Source: Lumbricus rubellus
Taxonomy: Eukaryota > Annelida > Clitellata > Crassiclitellata > Lumbricidae
Direction: 5' to 3'
Length of the DNA: 64,000 nucleotides
NCBI GenBank assembly: GCA_945859605.1
Contig: OX243818.1
Location: forward strand, 36,145,773 to 36,209,772
In this document: positions 50,042-61,026 of the stretch, piece after piece
How positions within the stretch are numbered: position 1 is the first letter of the stretch
How the letters are laid out: each line of letters starts with the position of its first letter
Notes under the pieces: generated by a model
The model's input: only the letters and a program-made list of their open reading frames with translations
The model's database searches: none
Told to the model about the DNA's origin: nothing
Position numbers and translations under genes: made by a program

Positions 50042-50638
50042 TTATAATATCATGCCAAGAATCGGAATGTTTCGAAACGGAGAGTTGGGCCCCAACAAAA
50101 GTCCTTCGCCCCTCGCATAGCCCGACCCTGTTTTCATGTACAGCCCGGATGCCGTTATTGAGCTACCTTTTTGCCACGGGGACAAGTACAAACCAGATCC
50201 GGCTGCTCTTATTTTGCACGCCATGTCGTCTCTCTTGACATACATTACACCCGAACCGCTGATTTTGTCTACAATCTTAGTAGTTGCCGCGGAGCCGAGG
50301 CCACTTAGTGCCCCCATCGCCAAACTTGGCAGTGCATTAGACAGAAGGAACCGTCCCGCTGTCGCTAGAAACGGAAGTATAGCGCCTATGAATCCACCTT
50401 CGACTTTCTTGTTGTTCTCCAATTGCGTTTTACTCATTTTAATAATCATGCCAGTTCCTTTTTGGTAGGCCGCTGCCATTTTATTGATTTGCGCCTGGGT
50501 GAGAGCCAAAACGTGTTCGCCATTCAAATCATCGTGCGATAGTTTGATACTCACGCCGCTCCCCGCTTGAAGTGATCTTTTAATTTTGTCTTGTTGCGCT
50601 TCTGAAATATTAACTTTTACGCCCATGTAACGATTCAT
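50042..50638 (-). CDS. pX-like virion core protein
   Basis: The 198-residue protein is collinear with the Polinton 1 copy: VKVNISEAQQDKIKRSLQ, EGGFIGAILPFLATAGRFLL, then GSGLYLSPWQKGS, YARGEGLLLGPNSPF and IPILGMIL. It lacks the repeat-encoded Ser-rich insert found in the Polinton 1 protein, so that insert is a recent addition there. A basic N-terminus and GG/GxGL motifs fit a DNA-associated, protease-processed core protein. Confidence 0.7.
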   Translation of the reverse strand: MNRYMGVKVNISEAQQDKIKRSLQAGSGVSIKLSHDDLNGEHVLALTQAQINKMAAAYQKGTGMIIKMSKTQLENNKKVEGGFIGAILPFLATAGRFLLSNALPSLAMGALSGLGSAATTKIVDKISGSGVMYVKRDDMACKIRAAGSGLYLSPWQKGSSITASGLYMKTGSGYARGEGLLLGPNSPFRNIPILGMIL

Positions 50639-50662
50639 TTTATTAATAAATTACAAAAACTT

Positions 50663-51457
50663 TCAAACTTCTCTGATGTGAAATCGAATCGCCAATTCTT
50701 CGCCTCGAAGATTTAGTAGGTTCCCGTGTTGGTCTGTGAGCCTCGTTTCCATCGTTGAAATTGTAGATAGCAAAATCGGGAGATATATCAAATTATGCGG
50801 CACTTCGATAATTTTGTAACCCGGGCCTACGTTTGGGAAAAAAGAATATATCACGTTTTCCGATGTTCCGTTAGTGTACGAAGACCCGATAATGTCACTG
50901 GTCACTCTCAGGCTGCTTACACTCATTATATTTACCAAGTCCTCCGATTCATTATAGCCGGCATCATAGGCCCATCTGTGAAAACCTAGAACCCTTCCTA
51001 TCGAATTCTCTGGCGTAAAGTCAACCTGATAATCTCCTTCTATATTTACCACGGACCTCAGCGTATTGGTGTTTGGTGCTATTGAGATACAGTAATTTCC
51101 ATTTACTCCGTCGAAATGTCCATTCCCCTTCATGACTCTCTGTATATATTCGTTGATATCCGTTATTTCATAGCAACCCTCCGGAACTGCAATGTTTACC
51201 CAATCTGTGCCGGAATTCGGCGAATACCTGAAGCCGTTGTTTGTCGCATCGATATTAGGAAAAGAATAGTACGTCTCGAGGGCAACTAAGGCCATTTCAT
51301 ATTTCTTATTCTTCTCCAGTTCGAGTAGTGGACTAAACTTCGTTCTGATTCGCGTGCTCTTTTCGCTGAGAAAAATGGAAAATGATGTTTTTGGCTCCGT
51401 GTTGCAGGCCGTCTTCTCCATGTTTTCCGATATCTGTTTGAGAAGCGATGATTCCAT
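50663..51457 (-). CDS. Minor capsid (penton-type) protein
   Basis: The 264-residue homologue of the Polinton 1 penton has STRIRTKFSPLLELEKNKKY, YEMALVALETYYSFPNI, GCYEITDINEYIQRVM, VLGFHRWAY and the C-terminal GEELAIRFHIREV. I place the start at 51457, matching the homologue's MES/MET start. An in-frame ATG at 51475 is possible but gives an unmatched extension. The frame is intact. Confidence 0.85.
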   Translation of the reverse strand: MESSLLKQISENMEKTACNTEPKTSFSIFLSEKSTRIRTKFSPLLELEKNKKYEMALVALETYYSFPNIDATNNGFRYSPNSGTDWVNIAVPEGCYEITDINEYIQRVMKGNGHFDGVNGNYCISIAPNTNTLRSVVNIEGDYQVDFTPENSIGRVLGFHRWAYDAGYNESEDLVNIMSVSSLRVTSDIIGSSYTNGTSENVIYSFFPNVGPGYKIIEVPHNLIYLPILLSTISTMETRLTDQHGNLLNLRGEELAIRFHIREV

Positions 51458-51477
51458 TTTTACTATACAATACAATT

Positions 51478-52265
51478 TTACAATGGCGGATCCTCGATTA
51501 TATAAAATTCATCGAGTCCGCTTCGGTATTTACCATTGTATTTGTCGCTGGTCAGGTCTAAAACCACGAATCCATGGGGTTGCTCCCATACTGTTTTGCA
51601 TAGTTTTCGAAACTCATCTTTCGACATGTCCGTACTCACATGATCGTTGTAAATATGATTACAATTTTTCAGGTCTTGTTTGAACAGGCAAATAAAGTTC
51701 GCATTTTCTCTGATTGTTTGGCGCGGTAATTTGAAATAATTCTGGGCGAGGTAAAAACAATCTACATTACTATGCCTCCCCCGATTATAATACGTTTCAC
51801 ATTTGTTTTGTTTTTCCAATTGAAGATCGTCAAAAATCATCAGGTTCTTCTTTTCAGCGCTCAAATCTCTCGGGTCCGGTACATCGTCGGCGCTCTCAAA
51901 GAACTCGGCAATTATATCGGATTTAGCTTCTGAGTTTTTTGCCATTTCCTCCATAACAAGGTCTGGCGACGCATTTAGGCCAAGATTTCATCTCGGTGCT
52001 CGAACAACCGAACGATCGCTGCTTTCGGTAATTTTTCTTCGTATGCTTTTTTGATAATACGATATTCCGGTTGAAACAGAGAAGTGCCGAATACTTGTAA
52101 GTTATTATAATCCAACCAGTCTGGCCTGAGTAAAAGATTGAGAAGAAGCGTTGTTTTTCCGCACGCCGATTTCCCAACTATCAAACCACGTATGCTTTTG
52201 GGTAACAACGGATTATTGAATCTTTTCGAGAGCGCTGTGCCCCAACTCATATCTCTAATCTCCAT
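51478..52265 (-). pseudogene. Packaging ATPase, split by a frameshift
   Basis: The first part (52265 to 51975) encodes the N-terminus with Walker A GKSACGKT in RGLIVGKSACGKTTLLLNLL. The second (51954 to 51478) encodes Walker B LMIFDDLQLEKQNK and LAQNYFKLPRQTIRENAN to the C-terminus. Alignment to the intact Polinton 1 protein shows nothing else missing. A one-base loss at about 51975-51985 puts the two halves out of frame and creates an early stop. Without the packaging motor this copy is unlikely to produce particles by itself, unless the change is an assembly error. Confidence 0.85.
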
Positions 52266-52293
52266 TTTAAAAATATATATTATTAAAAACGAA
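52266..52293. promoter_or_regulatory. Bidirectional AT-rich promoter region between ATPase and PLA2 genes
   Basis: Twenty-eight bases, mostly A/T (ttttaaaaatatatattatt), separate the divergent starts. This is the same arrangement as 18557-18576 in Polinton 1. The conserved position and composition suggest shared core promoters; this is an inference. Confidence 0.5.
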
Positions 52294-52836
52294 ATGTATT
52301 GCGTAAAATGTAAAAAACAGACCCAGACGAGAGATGTGCAGAACGCCGTGGCTAATAATGGGAGATCGATGCTCAGAGGTGTTTGTGTCGTATGCGGGAA
52401 AACAAAAACTCAATTCGTGAAGGCGTCCGCTGTTGCGCAAGGTGGGGATCTAGTTAGTTCACTGAACGCTGCCACTAGCAACATTAAATTACCTTGGGCT
52501 AAATTTCCGGGCGAATTACATTTGCCAGGCCATCAGTTTACTGGCCCCGGTACTAGACTAGATTTGCGTCTGAATCCCAACGAAACCCCCAAAGATTGGA
52601 GCAAGCCTATAAACAGGGTAGATAGTGCGGCATACGTTCACGACCTGGCATACAATCAACACACTGATACAGCTTCTAGGAATGTCGCTGATAGAGCAAT
52701 GATAAACCAGCTGAATAATATTCCAAATCCTAGCTTACGAGAACGCGTAGAGAGGGCGATAGTCAAACCCATCTTGTCAGCTAAAACAAGCCTAGGTTTG
52801 GGTTTAAAAAAAGCCCAGAATTACAGCAGGACCTGA
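52294..52836 (+). CDS. DUF5679 zinc ribbon fused to parvovirus-type phospholipase A2 domain
   Basis: The 180-residue homologue of 17999-18556 begins with MYCVKCKKQT and a second CxxC in GVCVVCG (zinc ribbon). A Gly-rich linker is followed by the PLA2-type segment FTGPGTRLDLRL (calcium loop), then RVDSAAYVHDLAY with the His-Asp pair at about 116-117, and VADRAMINQLNN. I chose ATG 52294 because it follows the AT-rich promoter; an upstream open extension has no homology. The frame ends just after an A7 run, where the integrase opens in the -1 frame. Confidence 0.8.
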   Translation: MYCVKCKKQTQTRDVQNAVANNGRSMLRGVCVVCGKTKTQFVKASAVAQGGDLVSSLNAATSNIKLPWAKFPGELHLPGHQFTGPGTRLDLRLNPNETPKDWSKPINRVDSAAYVHDLAYNQHTDTASRNVADRAMINQLNNIPNPSLRERVERAIVKPILSAKTSLGLGLKKAQNYSRT

Positions 52837-53771
52837 AATGGACTAATCAATTAGCGAATGAATTACACAAACCAGTAGTGAGAAATTTTAGGACGAGGCG
52901 GGTCCGTGTTGGCGGGATTGACCAGATTTGGGCGGCTGATCTAATCGACATGCAAGCCTTCGCCAGAGATAATGATGGCGTGAAATTTCTATTGACCGTC
53001 ATAGATGTGTTTTCGAAATACGGATGGATCGTTCCTTTACATGACAAGAGTGGGAAGTCTACAGCTGATGGGTTCGTGAAGATACTCAGAGGCGGTCGAC
53101 AGCCGGTCAAAGTTTGGTGCGACAAAGGGAAAGAATTTTATAATAAAAATGTAAAGAATTTAGTCGAGTTGTATTCTACCGAGAACGAGAGCAAAAGTTC
53201 CATCGTAGAAAGATGGGTGCGTACGATGAAAGAGAAAATGTTCAAGTACTTCACAGCTAATTCAACTAGAAGATATATCGATGTATTAGATGAGATGGTT
53301 AGTAATTATAATGACACGAGACATTCTTCGATCAAAATGACTCCCGCGAAGGCTAGTATGAAAGTGAACGAAAAGACGGTATTTATGAATTTATACGGCG
53401 ATGAGATTTCAGAGCCTATTACACCAAAGTTTACAATCGACGATCGAGTCAGAATAACTAGGAAGAAGAACATTTTTGACAAAGGATATATACCTAGATG
53501 GACAGAGGAGGTTTTTGTAGTATCTCAGGTTCAATATACAGATCCGCCAACTTACAAGATTACTGATTCTGCTGGTGAGGAAATACAAGGCTCTTTTTAC
53601 GAGCAGGAGCTACAGAAAACAACTCAAGAAATATTTAGAATCGAAAAAGTGATTAGGAAACGCGGGAAGAAATCACTCGTGAAGTGGTTGGGCTACCCAG
53701 ACTCGTTCAATTCATGGATTAATAACGAAGACTTGATGACATTGCGACACGATTATAAACCAACGGTGTAA
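52808..53771 (+). CDS. Polinton integrase (DDE, retroviral type) with C-terminal chromodomain
   Basis: The frame contains IWAADLIDMQAF (first catalytic Asp), KVWCDKGKEFYN (second) and SSIVERWVRTMKEK (Glu), a basic SH3-like region, and a C-terminal chromodomain (RIEKVIRKRG, LVKWLGYPDSFNSW). The frame is open from the A7 run at about 52814 but has no ATG before the first catalytic Asp; the earliest near-cognate start is GTG at 52878. The homologous region LANELHKPVV upstream of that is conserved with Polinton 1, so the true protein begins further upstream, probably as a continuation of the PLA2 protein after a frame change. The start given is the limit of the open frame. Confidence 0.85.
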
Positions 53772-53815
53772 AATCGTTTGCGATATTGTAATCCCGTATC
53801 TACGTCGTAGTCTAC

Positions 53816-54133
53816 TCACGCCCCTGCATCACACAGGCATGAGTTGCCATTGCATTGACAATTAACGACGATGATCTCGTTGTCGATCAAACTAACATCA
53901 CACGGGGGCGAGTTGCCATTGCGCCGACGACGAACGACGATGGTCTCGCCTGGCCCTTGTTGACGATCCGGACGTGGATACTTGCATGGGCATTCATCGT
54001 CGTAGCATTCGCGGTTGTGGACGTCAATTACAACAATCAACTCCGATCTCCGCAGTCTTGTTGTATTTCCAACCAAGCCGAGCTGCCTGGCGATTTTTCG
54101 TAATTCAGTTTTAGTTTTATTCGGGTAAACCAT
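53816..54133 (-). CDS. SAP-motif protein near the right end of Polinton 2
   Basis: The 105-residue protein has an N-terminal SAP motif (KTKTELRKIARQLGLVGNTT, then LRRSELIVVI). A Cys/Arg/Asn-rich tail is encoded by a partly duplicated segment (NGNSPPCDV and NGNSCLCD). SAP motifs bind AT-rich DNA. The position next to the inverted repeat suggests a terminus-binding or genome-organising role (inference). No equivalent exists at either end of Polinton 1. Confidence 0.6.
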   Translation of the reverse strand: MVYPNKTKTELRKIARQLGLVGNTTRLRRSELIVVIDVHNRECYDDECPCKYPRPDRQQGPGETIVVRRRRNGNSPPCDVSLIDNEIIVVNCQCNGNSCLCDAGA

Positions 54134-54177
54134 TTTTATTGGAATATCTTGTCTTTAGATCGAGCTGGATATTCCAT

Positions 54178-54370
54178 GAATTTGAAAAAGTAAGGCTATA
54201 TTGGTCAAACTGCGCGGACACTCAATTTTTTTAGGCTGGTATTGGTCAAATGGGCGAAGCTCAAGGCTTTACTGGTCAAATTGTCCGAGCTCAAGGCTAT
54301 ACTGGTCAAATTGCCTGAGCTCAAGGCTATACTGGTCAAATTGTCCGAGCTTGCTACTTTGACCTCTACT
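54178..54370. repeat. Right terminal inverted repeat of Polinton 2
   Basis: This is the inverse of 39524-39716, with the same iterated ctggtcaaattgtccgagct units and a few differences (one unit reads tgcctgagc). It ends in CCTCTACT, followed by agttta (54371-54376). Confidence 0.9.
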
Positions 54371-54428
54371 AGTTTAGTTTGTAATAATGCAGTAGCTAGC
54401 GTTTAAATTGCTATTAGGCCAATATCTT

Positions 54429-54945
54429 TGTCAGCTAATTTAATCAGTGCACGCCGATTGTCGTACAGCGACGTAAGTAGGCCAGGTGCAAATTGCCGCG
54501 CGGCGTCTGCACAGGTGATTGTCTGGACAGCACGTGACGTCTAGACGAGCGTACGTTAATTGTACAAGAAGGGAGTGGAAGTGAAGAAGAAGAGTTGCGT
54601 GTTGAGAGCCGTTGAGATAGGCTGTAAGAGTTGTTGTTGAGTTGCGATAGAGTAGACTGATGAAGATAGTAGTCGTGTAGTTGTTATGATAACGCAAGTG
54701 TAGTCATTGTTGTGTTGTTGCTGATCGTTTTACTTTATATCGGATTTTGGAGTATAATAAGAAGAGTTAAACACGTCGTCGTTGTTGGTTAACAAAACAG
54801 TGAAAGACTGTAGATTCTTTAACCTAGCCATTTAGCTAATGAAACAGTTATCTAGGGATAGGCCTACGCTACCACGAACTTATACGAAGAAGCTTCCGAA
54901 GAGACTGAAGGTCACACGTAGAGAAGAGGGAAAAGACTTGTGACA
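54429..54945 (+). repeat. 5' LTR of the Gypsy element
   Basis: TGTCAGCTAATTTAATCAGT to GACTTGTGACA, 517 bp, apparently identical by eye to 63013-63529. An AT-rich tttactttatatcgg segment near 54733 may be the promoter. Confidence 0.95.
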
Positions 54946-54966
54946 TTTGGTGTCGTTGCGGTGAGA

Positions 54967-55047
54967 TAACGATCCAAGTTGCAGGATAACGATCCAAGTT
55001 GCAGGATAACGATCCAAGTTGCAGGATAACGATCCAAGTTGCAGGAG
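54967..55047 (+). repeat. Tandem 20-bp repeat in the Gypsy leader
   Basis: The unit acgatccaagttgcaggata occurs four times in tandem, just downstream of the primer binding site, followed by a diverged fifth copy. It may influence packaging or translation of the RNA, or be neutral. Confidence 0.9.
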
Positions 55048-55322
55048 AACGATCGTAGTTACGAACGGAGGGATTCTATTCAATCAACAGACGTTGTGGA
55101 GGAACGGACGCTGCGAATTTATCGAGGAGCCGAGCACACGGGAGAAGCAACGATACATCGAGCATCCGTACGTCAGTGAGAAACGACAACACAACGACTA
55201 CGAGGTAGAAAAAACTTGCTTGTCTATTGAAGTTTGCTTAAAGAATTGAAGTCAGTCAATTGCAAACATTTGAAGAGTAGCCTACTATTTATCGACTAGC
55301 ATCAGTAAAGTAAAGAAGTAAG

Positions 55323-58300
55323 ATGGAGAAACTTACGGAGAAAAAGCAAGCAAATATTAAGAAGATGTCTACTGATAGACTGATAAAACTGCTAATTGAA
55401 GCAGATCTAGACGCAGAAGAAGTTGAACAAATGTCGAGGGAAGAATTGATGAGAAATTTAGCCGAGGTTTGGGCTAAGAAAGAAGAAGAAGGTGCTGTCG
55501 GAGGCGCTGCGGAGAAGCCAGTGGAGAAGCCTGAGGCACCGATGTCTATGGAGGCGTTGCTGCAATTCATGATAATGAAAGAGGAGCAGCGTAAACAAGA
55601 GGAGAAAGAGCGTAAACAAGAAGAAAAAGAGAAAGAAGAGCAGCGCAGACAAGAGGAGAAAGAGCGTAAACAAGAGGAGAAAGAGCGTAAACAAGAGGAG
55701 AAAGAGAAAGAGGAGCAACGAGCGGAAAGAGCAGAAAAATTAGAAAGGATAAGACAACAAGAGATAGACATGCAGAAGCAACAGTTCCAGCTTCAGTTAG
55801 AACAAATGAAAATAGATCGTGACGAATCAGAACGAAGAAGGATGGAGTTAATGATAGAGTACGAAAAAGCAAGAAAAAGCGATGAAGAAATACGAAAGCA
55901 GCAGATTGAGGACAAAAAGGCTCGCGAGGAAGAAAAAGAAAAGATGCGTTTACAAGAACTGGAGAGAGCAGAAGAAATTCGTCAGGAAGAATTTCAAGCC
56001 GGAAAAGACAATTTGGAAAAAGCAGAAAGAGAAAGAGAAGAGCAGATGCAGTTAGAACAAAAGAAACTTGCTATCAAGGAGGCTCAACTTAAAGAAATGG
56101 CCATTGAAAAAGAAGAACGCAGAAAGCAGTTAGAACTGTTGCAGCAGAAGATTGAACAAGAAGAACTGCGGAGAATCGAAGATCAAGATCGACTGAAGAA
56201 GAGGGACGAAGATGATCGTAAGAGCCGGGAAGTATCAGAACAGATTAGGCTCAAAGAAGGTGAGACAATGGTGTCCAAGATTAAGAAGATAGGTGACGCA
56301 ATGAAGCATGTGTTACCGAAGATGCCGTATGATATGATGGAAGTGCCATTATATTTTGAAACAGTTGAAAATGCATTCAATAGCTTCGCTGTGGAAAAGC
56401 AATATTGGGTGAAATTGTTGTTGCCATTGATGACCCCGAGAGCGCGAACGGTATTGAATCGATTGTCATTTGAGAATTTAGATAAATACGATGCAGTGAA
56501 AGAGCATTTGTTGAAGGAATTCAAGTTAACAGCTCGTGAGTACAGGTCAAGGTTTGCAGATGCCAAGAAGACAGCCGAAGAAACGTATACGATGTTCACG
56601 GCTAGGCTGAAGAACCTGTTGAATTATTATGTCCGAAGTAGACGAGTGGACAAAGACTACGAGAAGCTGTTTGATTTGTTAGTGGCGGATAAGCTGAAAG
56701 AATGTTTACCACCAGGTCCACTACAGTTTGTCTTAGCAAAAGAGGGCACAGAATGCTTGGAAGCTAGTAATGTTGCAGATCTCGCAGATATACATGTAAA
56801 CAATCGGATTGGTGTGATGTTCCAAGACAAACCGAAATTTGAAGCATGGGACAATAGTCCAAAGCAACCCAAGTGGAACAAGGATAGCAAAGACACCGGA
56901 AGCCAAGCCAAGAGTAATGATGCAAAGAAAGATGATTATTCTGGAAAGCAGTGGTCGCAAGATAAACAACAGTCAACGTGGGACAGACAAGCCTACAATC
57001 GAACTCCGCCGCTGGGACGCCCAACAGAAAGTAATGCATCTTACACGCCGTACAACAAGTGGGAGAACAAGGAGCAAAGAAGTTTTATCAAGAAGCGTTG
57101 CCACAATTGCAATTCTGATAAACACCTAATAAAACATTGCCAAGCACCAGGAGCGGCAAATCTGAGGAAGAACTTTAGCAGAAGTGCAGAAAATCTTCGA
57201 GTAAACCAGATACAAGTGATAAATGCACCTCCTGGTTGGGAAGAACAATGCAACCAAGAAACAGAAGTAAAGTCAGTGATGAAGTGTACGCCGCAGTTCA
57301 CCATACTGAAAGAAGCGATAAAGACTACTTCCATTGCAGAAAGTTGTCGAGAAACAAAAAGTAAAGAGGAGTGTCAACGCATAAAGAAGATATCGTTGCA
57401 GCATGTAAATGTGGAGATACGTGGGATTGATGGGCAGCCTGTGCAAGTCGAGGCGTTGATTGACTCGGGGACCGAGATACCAGTAATCAACGAGGAACTA
57501 CTGAAAGGAACGACAGTAGAAGAAATCGGCAGAGTTCATTTGCAATGTGTAGCTGGAGAGCCGATTCCAGCTAAGTTGGTGAAAATCGAAGTGCGGATGA
57601 GCGGTCGTAACGAAGGAGCAGCTACAGAGGACAGGACAATAAATATCGCGCCATATTTAACTTTAGTGTGTGCCAGCATTTCAGCAGAACTGTGTAAAGA
57701 AAATCCAGAAAAGTTCCTGCTACATCCAGAGATAATTGCAGAACTGAAAGAGGTTCCACCAATCAGTATATTGCAAGGAGAGCTACAAGCGAATGTGACT
57801 ACAAGAGCACAAAGTCGGAGAGCAGAAGTCGAAGACGGAGAAGATGAAACGATAAACGAAAGTTCGCAAGAAGATGACACGGAAAGCGAAGATGAACTCA
57901 GCATCCAAGATGACGAAAGAACAACATCTGAGAACAATGAAACTGAAGAAGAGATGGCTGCATGTGAACGAAATGATAGTGAAGATTCCGGAAGCGACGC
58001 TGAACTGGAGACAAGTATGAGGGACTTGTTCACAGAGAATTCGAACGATGAAAGACAGCTGGAAGATGCGAAGAAATTCGAGGAGCAGCAGAGAAATGAC
58101 GAGTCACTGAAATCGTGGTGGAGGATCGCTGAAGACCAAGGATCAGAGTTTATCGTGGTGAATGGATTGCTGTATAAGAAGCATCAAATGCTGGATCAGC
58201 TTGTGTATCAGTTGGTGTTACCGAAAGAGAGAAGAATTCAAGTAATGGAATTAGCTCACGAGTCAGTATTTGGCGGACACTTGGGAGAAGAGAAGACACG

Positions 58301-58938
58301 AGAGAGAATCAAGTTGTCCTTTGTCTGGCCAAAGATGCGTCGAGACGTGGTGAAATTTTGTAAGTCCTGTGAGAAGTGTCAGCTGAAGGCACGAAGTTTG
58401 GTGATGGATCGAGTGCCGATTACACCAATTCCAAGGGAAGATGTTCCATTCCGACGGATGACTATGGACGTGGTAGGCCCAATAGAACCGAAGTCAGCAG
58501 CTGGGCATAAGTATTGCTTGTGCATAGTGGATTCATGTACAAGATGGCCGACAATCTTCTTGCTGAAGTCATTGACTGCTAAGGCTGTGTGCGAAGCTTT
58601 GATGAAGCTTTTCATTGACGTGGGGGTGCCGTCTGTGATCACCAGCGACAGAGGCACGAATTTTACAGCCAGTCTTACAAGAGAATTTTTGAAATTGATG
58701 GGATGCTGTCCACGATTCGATTCACCGGGGCATCCAGAGGCAGCCGGATTAGTCGAGAGATGGAACCAGACGTTCAAGAAGATGGTACATCATGTCATTG
58801 TGGAAAATCCAAGACAGTGGCATAAAATCATTCCGTTTACCGTATGGGCATTGAGAGAAGTTCCTAACGCAACGACAGGAGTGGCACCATATCTGCTGGT
58901 GTATGGAAAAATGCCAAGAGGACCATTAACTATCTTAA
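55323..58938 (+). CDS. Gypsy gag-protease-integrase, 5' part of gag-pol
   Basis: The open frame starts at ATG 55323. Residues about 90-320 are a long Glu/Lys/Arg-rich coiled coil (repeated RKQEEKE). A capsid-like region follows (MPYDMMEVPLYFETVENAF to about residue 490), then a CCHC zinc knuckle (CHNCNSDKHLIKHC, about 592-605). An aspartic protease comes next (ALIDSGTEIPVINE, catalytic Asp about 713), then an acidic linker. An H2C2 zinc domain with integrase core (MDVVGPIE, SDRGTNF, then PEAAGLVERW; D about 1047, D about 1107, E about 1145) ends the fragment. The frame is cut by the TTAA element and continues in phase at 61031. Gag and pol appear to be one frame without a shift. Confidence 0.9.
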
Positions 58939-61026
58939 CCCATTAGTGCCTAGCGTCCCCAAAAATGGGACACCACTTCAAAAATTCACAGAAAATTAAA
59001 TATGCATTGAAGATGCAATTTAATGTAATAGCCGTCATGCCAACATGTTGATTAAGTGATTCTGGCAAAAAATGCGCACCAAAAATATTTTTATCGACCG
59101 AAAATTTTGTTTTTAATCAGGCCATTGACCTATTTTAGAAAATGTAAACATTGCGGACATTCCGCTTCTTATTTAAAATTTTCTGTGTGCATTTCTACAA
59201 ATCTGTCTTTGGTTTCACAAACGTTGGTATATACTATTACAGGAATAATTATATAAAATTTATTTTAATAAAATATAACATATGCATTTTTTCACTGAAG
59301 CGCTGTCCCATTTTTGAGGACGCAAGGCACGAATGGGTACGTGAAGTTCAGCACACGCAGTTTTGTATCTTGTAAGACATTTTATTCAGATATTGTTCGA
59401 AAAGAAGTATAAACTGCGTTTTGTAGGCAGAAGTATCACTCTCAGTGAGAGTTAACATTATATAATGTTATTTGACTCAAAAATTTATTGACAACTTCAA
59501 CTATAGGCTACATCAGGCCTATGTATATATGTATAGCCTACATGAATATTTCACATGGATAGAAATCGTCCAGAATCTACTAGGCCTATGCAATGTAGTG
59601 CAAGATAATAGTCTAAATGCACTCATTCTGTTGTATGCAGTTGCTAGAAAATTAAATAAAATAATTTAATTGATTTTAATTTATTTCAAATAAATAAGAA
59701 AAAATCATTCGCGATGTAATTTGTCATTCTTTTGTAAGGTGTCAGCCAAACTCAAGACATGCCATTGTGCATTGTGCTCAATATAACATTCCTGTAACAT
59801 TTCCAGTTAGGCCTACTACATTTTCAAGTAGGCCTAATGACTAGTCAATGGCATGGTACTATGTTGAATACACCACTAGGCTTTTGTTCTGATTCACATC
59901 CATGTCACCACATGGATGAGTTGGTACATGTAACCAAAGCCTGGATTAGTCAGGAGGCATATAGGTTGTCAATTCAGGTGATTCCTACTAACAACTAGTG
60001 GGTCCTTTCATCACTTCTTTACCACTTTCAGACTGCAGCTAAGCCTTGTTGGCTAGACAGACTGTTCGTTGAATACACCACATGGTTACTTTACTCAGTC
60101 AGACCCATTATGGAGTTGGGGTCATGAGTCCTCCACTTGGTGTGGGTGGTCATTGCAACAACTATGTTGTGTAGGCTACTATGACTACTTCTTTACCACT
60201 CTGAGACTGCTACAGCAGATGGATGAGCAAAATATACCACTATTGAGACGATACAGGCCAACAAATGTGGAGATTTTCACTTCCTTTGGTTGAGCTGTTC
60301 AATATAGAAAAGTGAGGGCCAGTTCATGGATCTAAACACATACTGTGTCTATTAGGAAAATGAAAGATGACTGTATGAACCAGAAAGTAAGAAGTTCACT
60401 TAGTACTTTAGCACTAGATTCCATCTGTTGTAACTCAGATGCATTGTGCGAATGAAAGTGTGCGAAAAGTTTAGGAAAAATGAAAGGTCGGTCCACATAA
60501 AGAGGGTTAGACCAACAATCTACTACACAAACCCAGTCAAAAGCACTTTAGCACTTGAATCAGCTTCATGTAACTGTCCTATAATCTCTATGTAACAGTA
60601 TTGGTTGCTATTGCTATAAGATGTTGATCTGAGACATGAATAGCATTATTACGATATGCTGCGTGTAAGCAATTCATTTCAAAATCTGAACAATTTTGCA
60701 TAAAAATGTATTCAGGCATACCATTTTTGCAGAAATTTTGCTTATAAATTTGATTTCCAATGATTCTGAGTGCAAATTATATATCTGTTCTCTTAACTAG
60801 ACCGTATCAACAGTCTTGAGTGATATAACCTGTACATATCACCATGTAAATCTTCACGTACCCTTTCGTGCCTAGCGTCCCCAAAAATGGGACGCTTCAA
60901 AAACTTGCTCCTAAAGCATCAAAAGCAAAATTTTTGCAGAATTTTTATTTTTTATTGTCCAAACTCATCATTCGCAACAAAGTTTTTATGTTTTAAGATG
61001 ATTTTGAAAAATCAGGCACTAATGGG
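58939..61026. mobile_element. piggyBac-type non-autonomous element (TTAA duplication) with composite structure
   Basis: The ends are CCCATTAGTGCC at the left and its inverse at the right, flanked by TTAA at 58935-58938 and 61027-61030. Immediately inside the left end is gcgtccccaaaaatgggaca. A near-inverse of this end lies at about 59305-59346, and another direct copy at about 60853-60900. The element therefore looks like two short MITE copies (58939-59336 and about 60861-61026) bracketing 1.5 kb of non-coding DNA. That middle carries a diverged internal duplication (59860-60050 versus 60065-60250). No transposase was found. TTAA specificity points to piggyBac-type mobilisation. Confidence 0.8.

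Larger units (their letters stand above)
39524..54370 (+). mobile_element. Polinton/Maverick (adintovirus-like) element 2, with several broken genes
   Basis: The element is 14,847 bp with 193-bp terminal inverted repeats starting AGTAGAGGTCAAAG and a perfect 6-bp duplication. From left: PolB, zinc-ribbon remnant of HNH, protease and two fibres on the plus strand. Then the capsid block on the minus strand (major capsid, pVI-like, DUF8207-like, membrane protein, dUTPase-like, pX-like, penton, ATPase). PLA2 and integrase follow on the plus strand, with a SAP protein on the minus strand at the right end. Compared with Polinton 1, the replication/fibre block has the opposite orientation to the capsid block. 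The ATPase and the PolB N-terminus carry frameshifts and HNH is deleted. It is inserted in the hAT element. Confidence 0.95.

Noticed and set aside
54440..54697. 85-residue minus-strand frame, repeated at 63024-63281
   Set aside because: Its exact duplication only reflects the two LTRs; no motif supports an antisense gene.
55289..55872. Ser/Cys/Leu-rich minus-strand frames
   Set aside because: They are shadows of the coiled-coil gag region.
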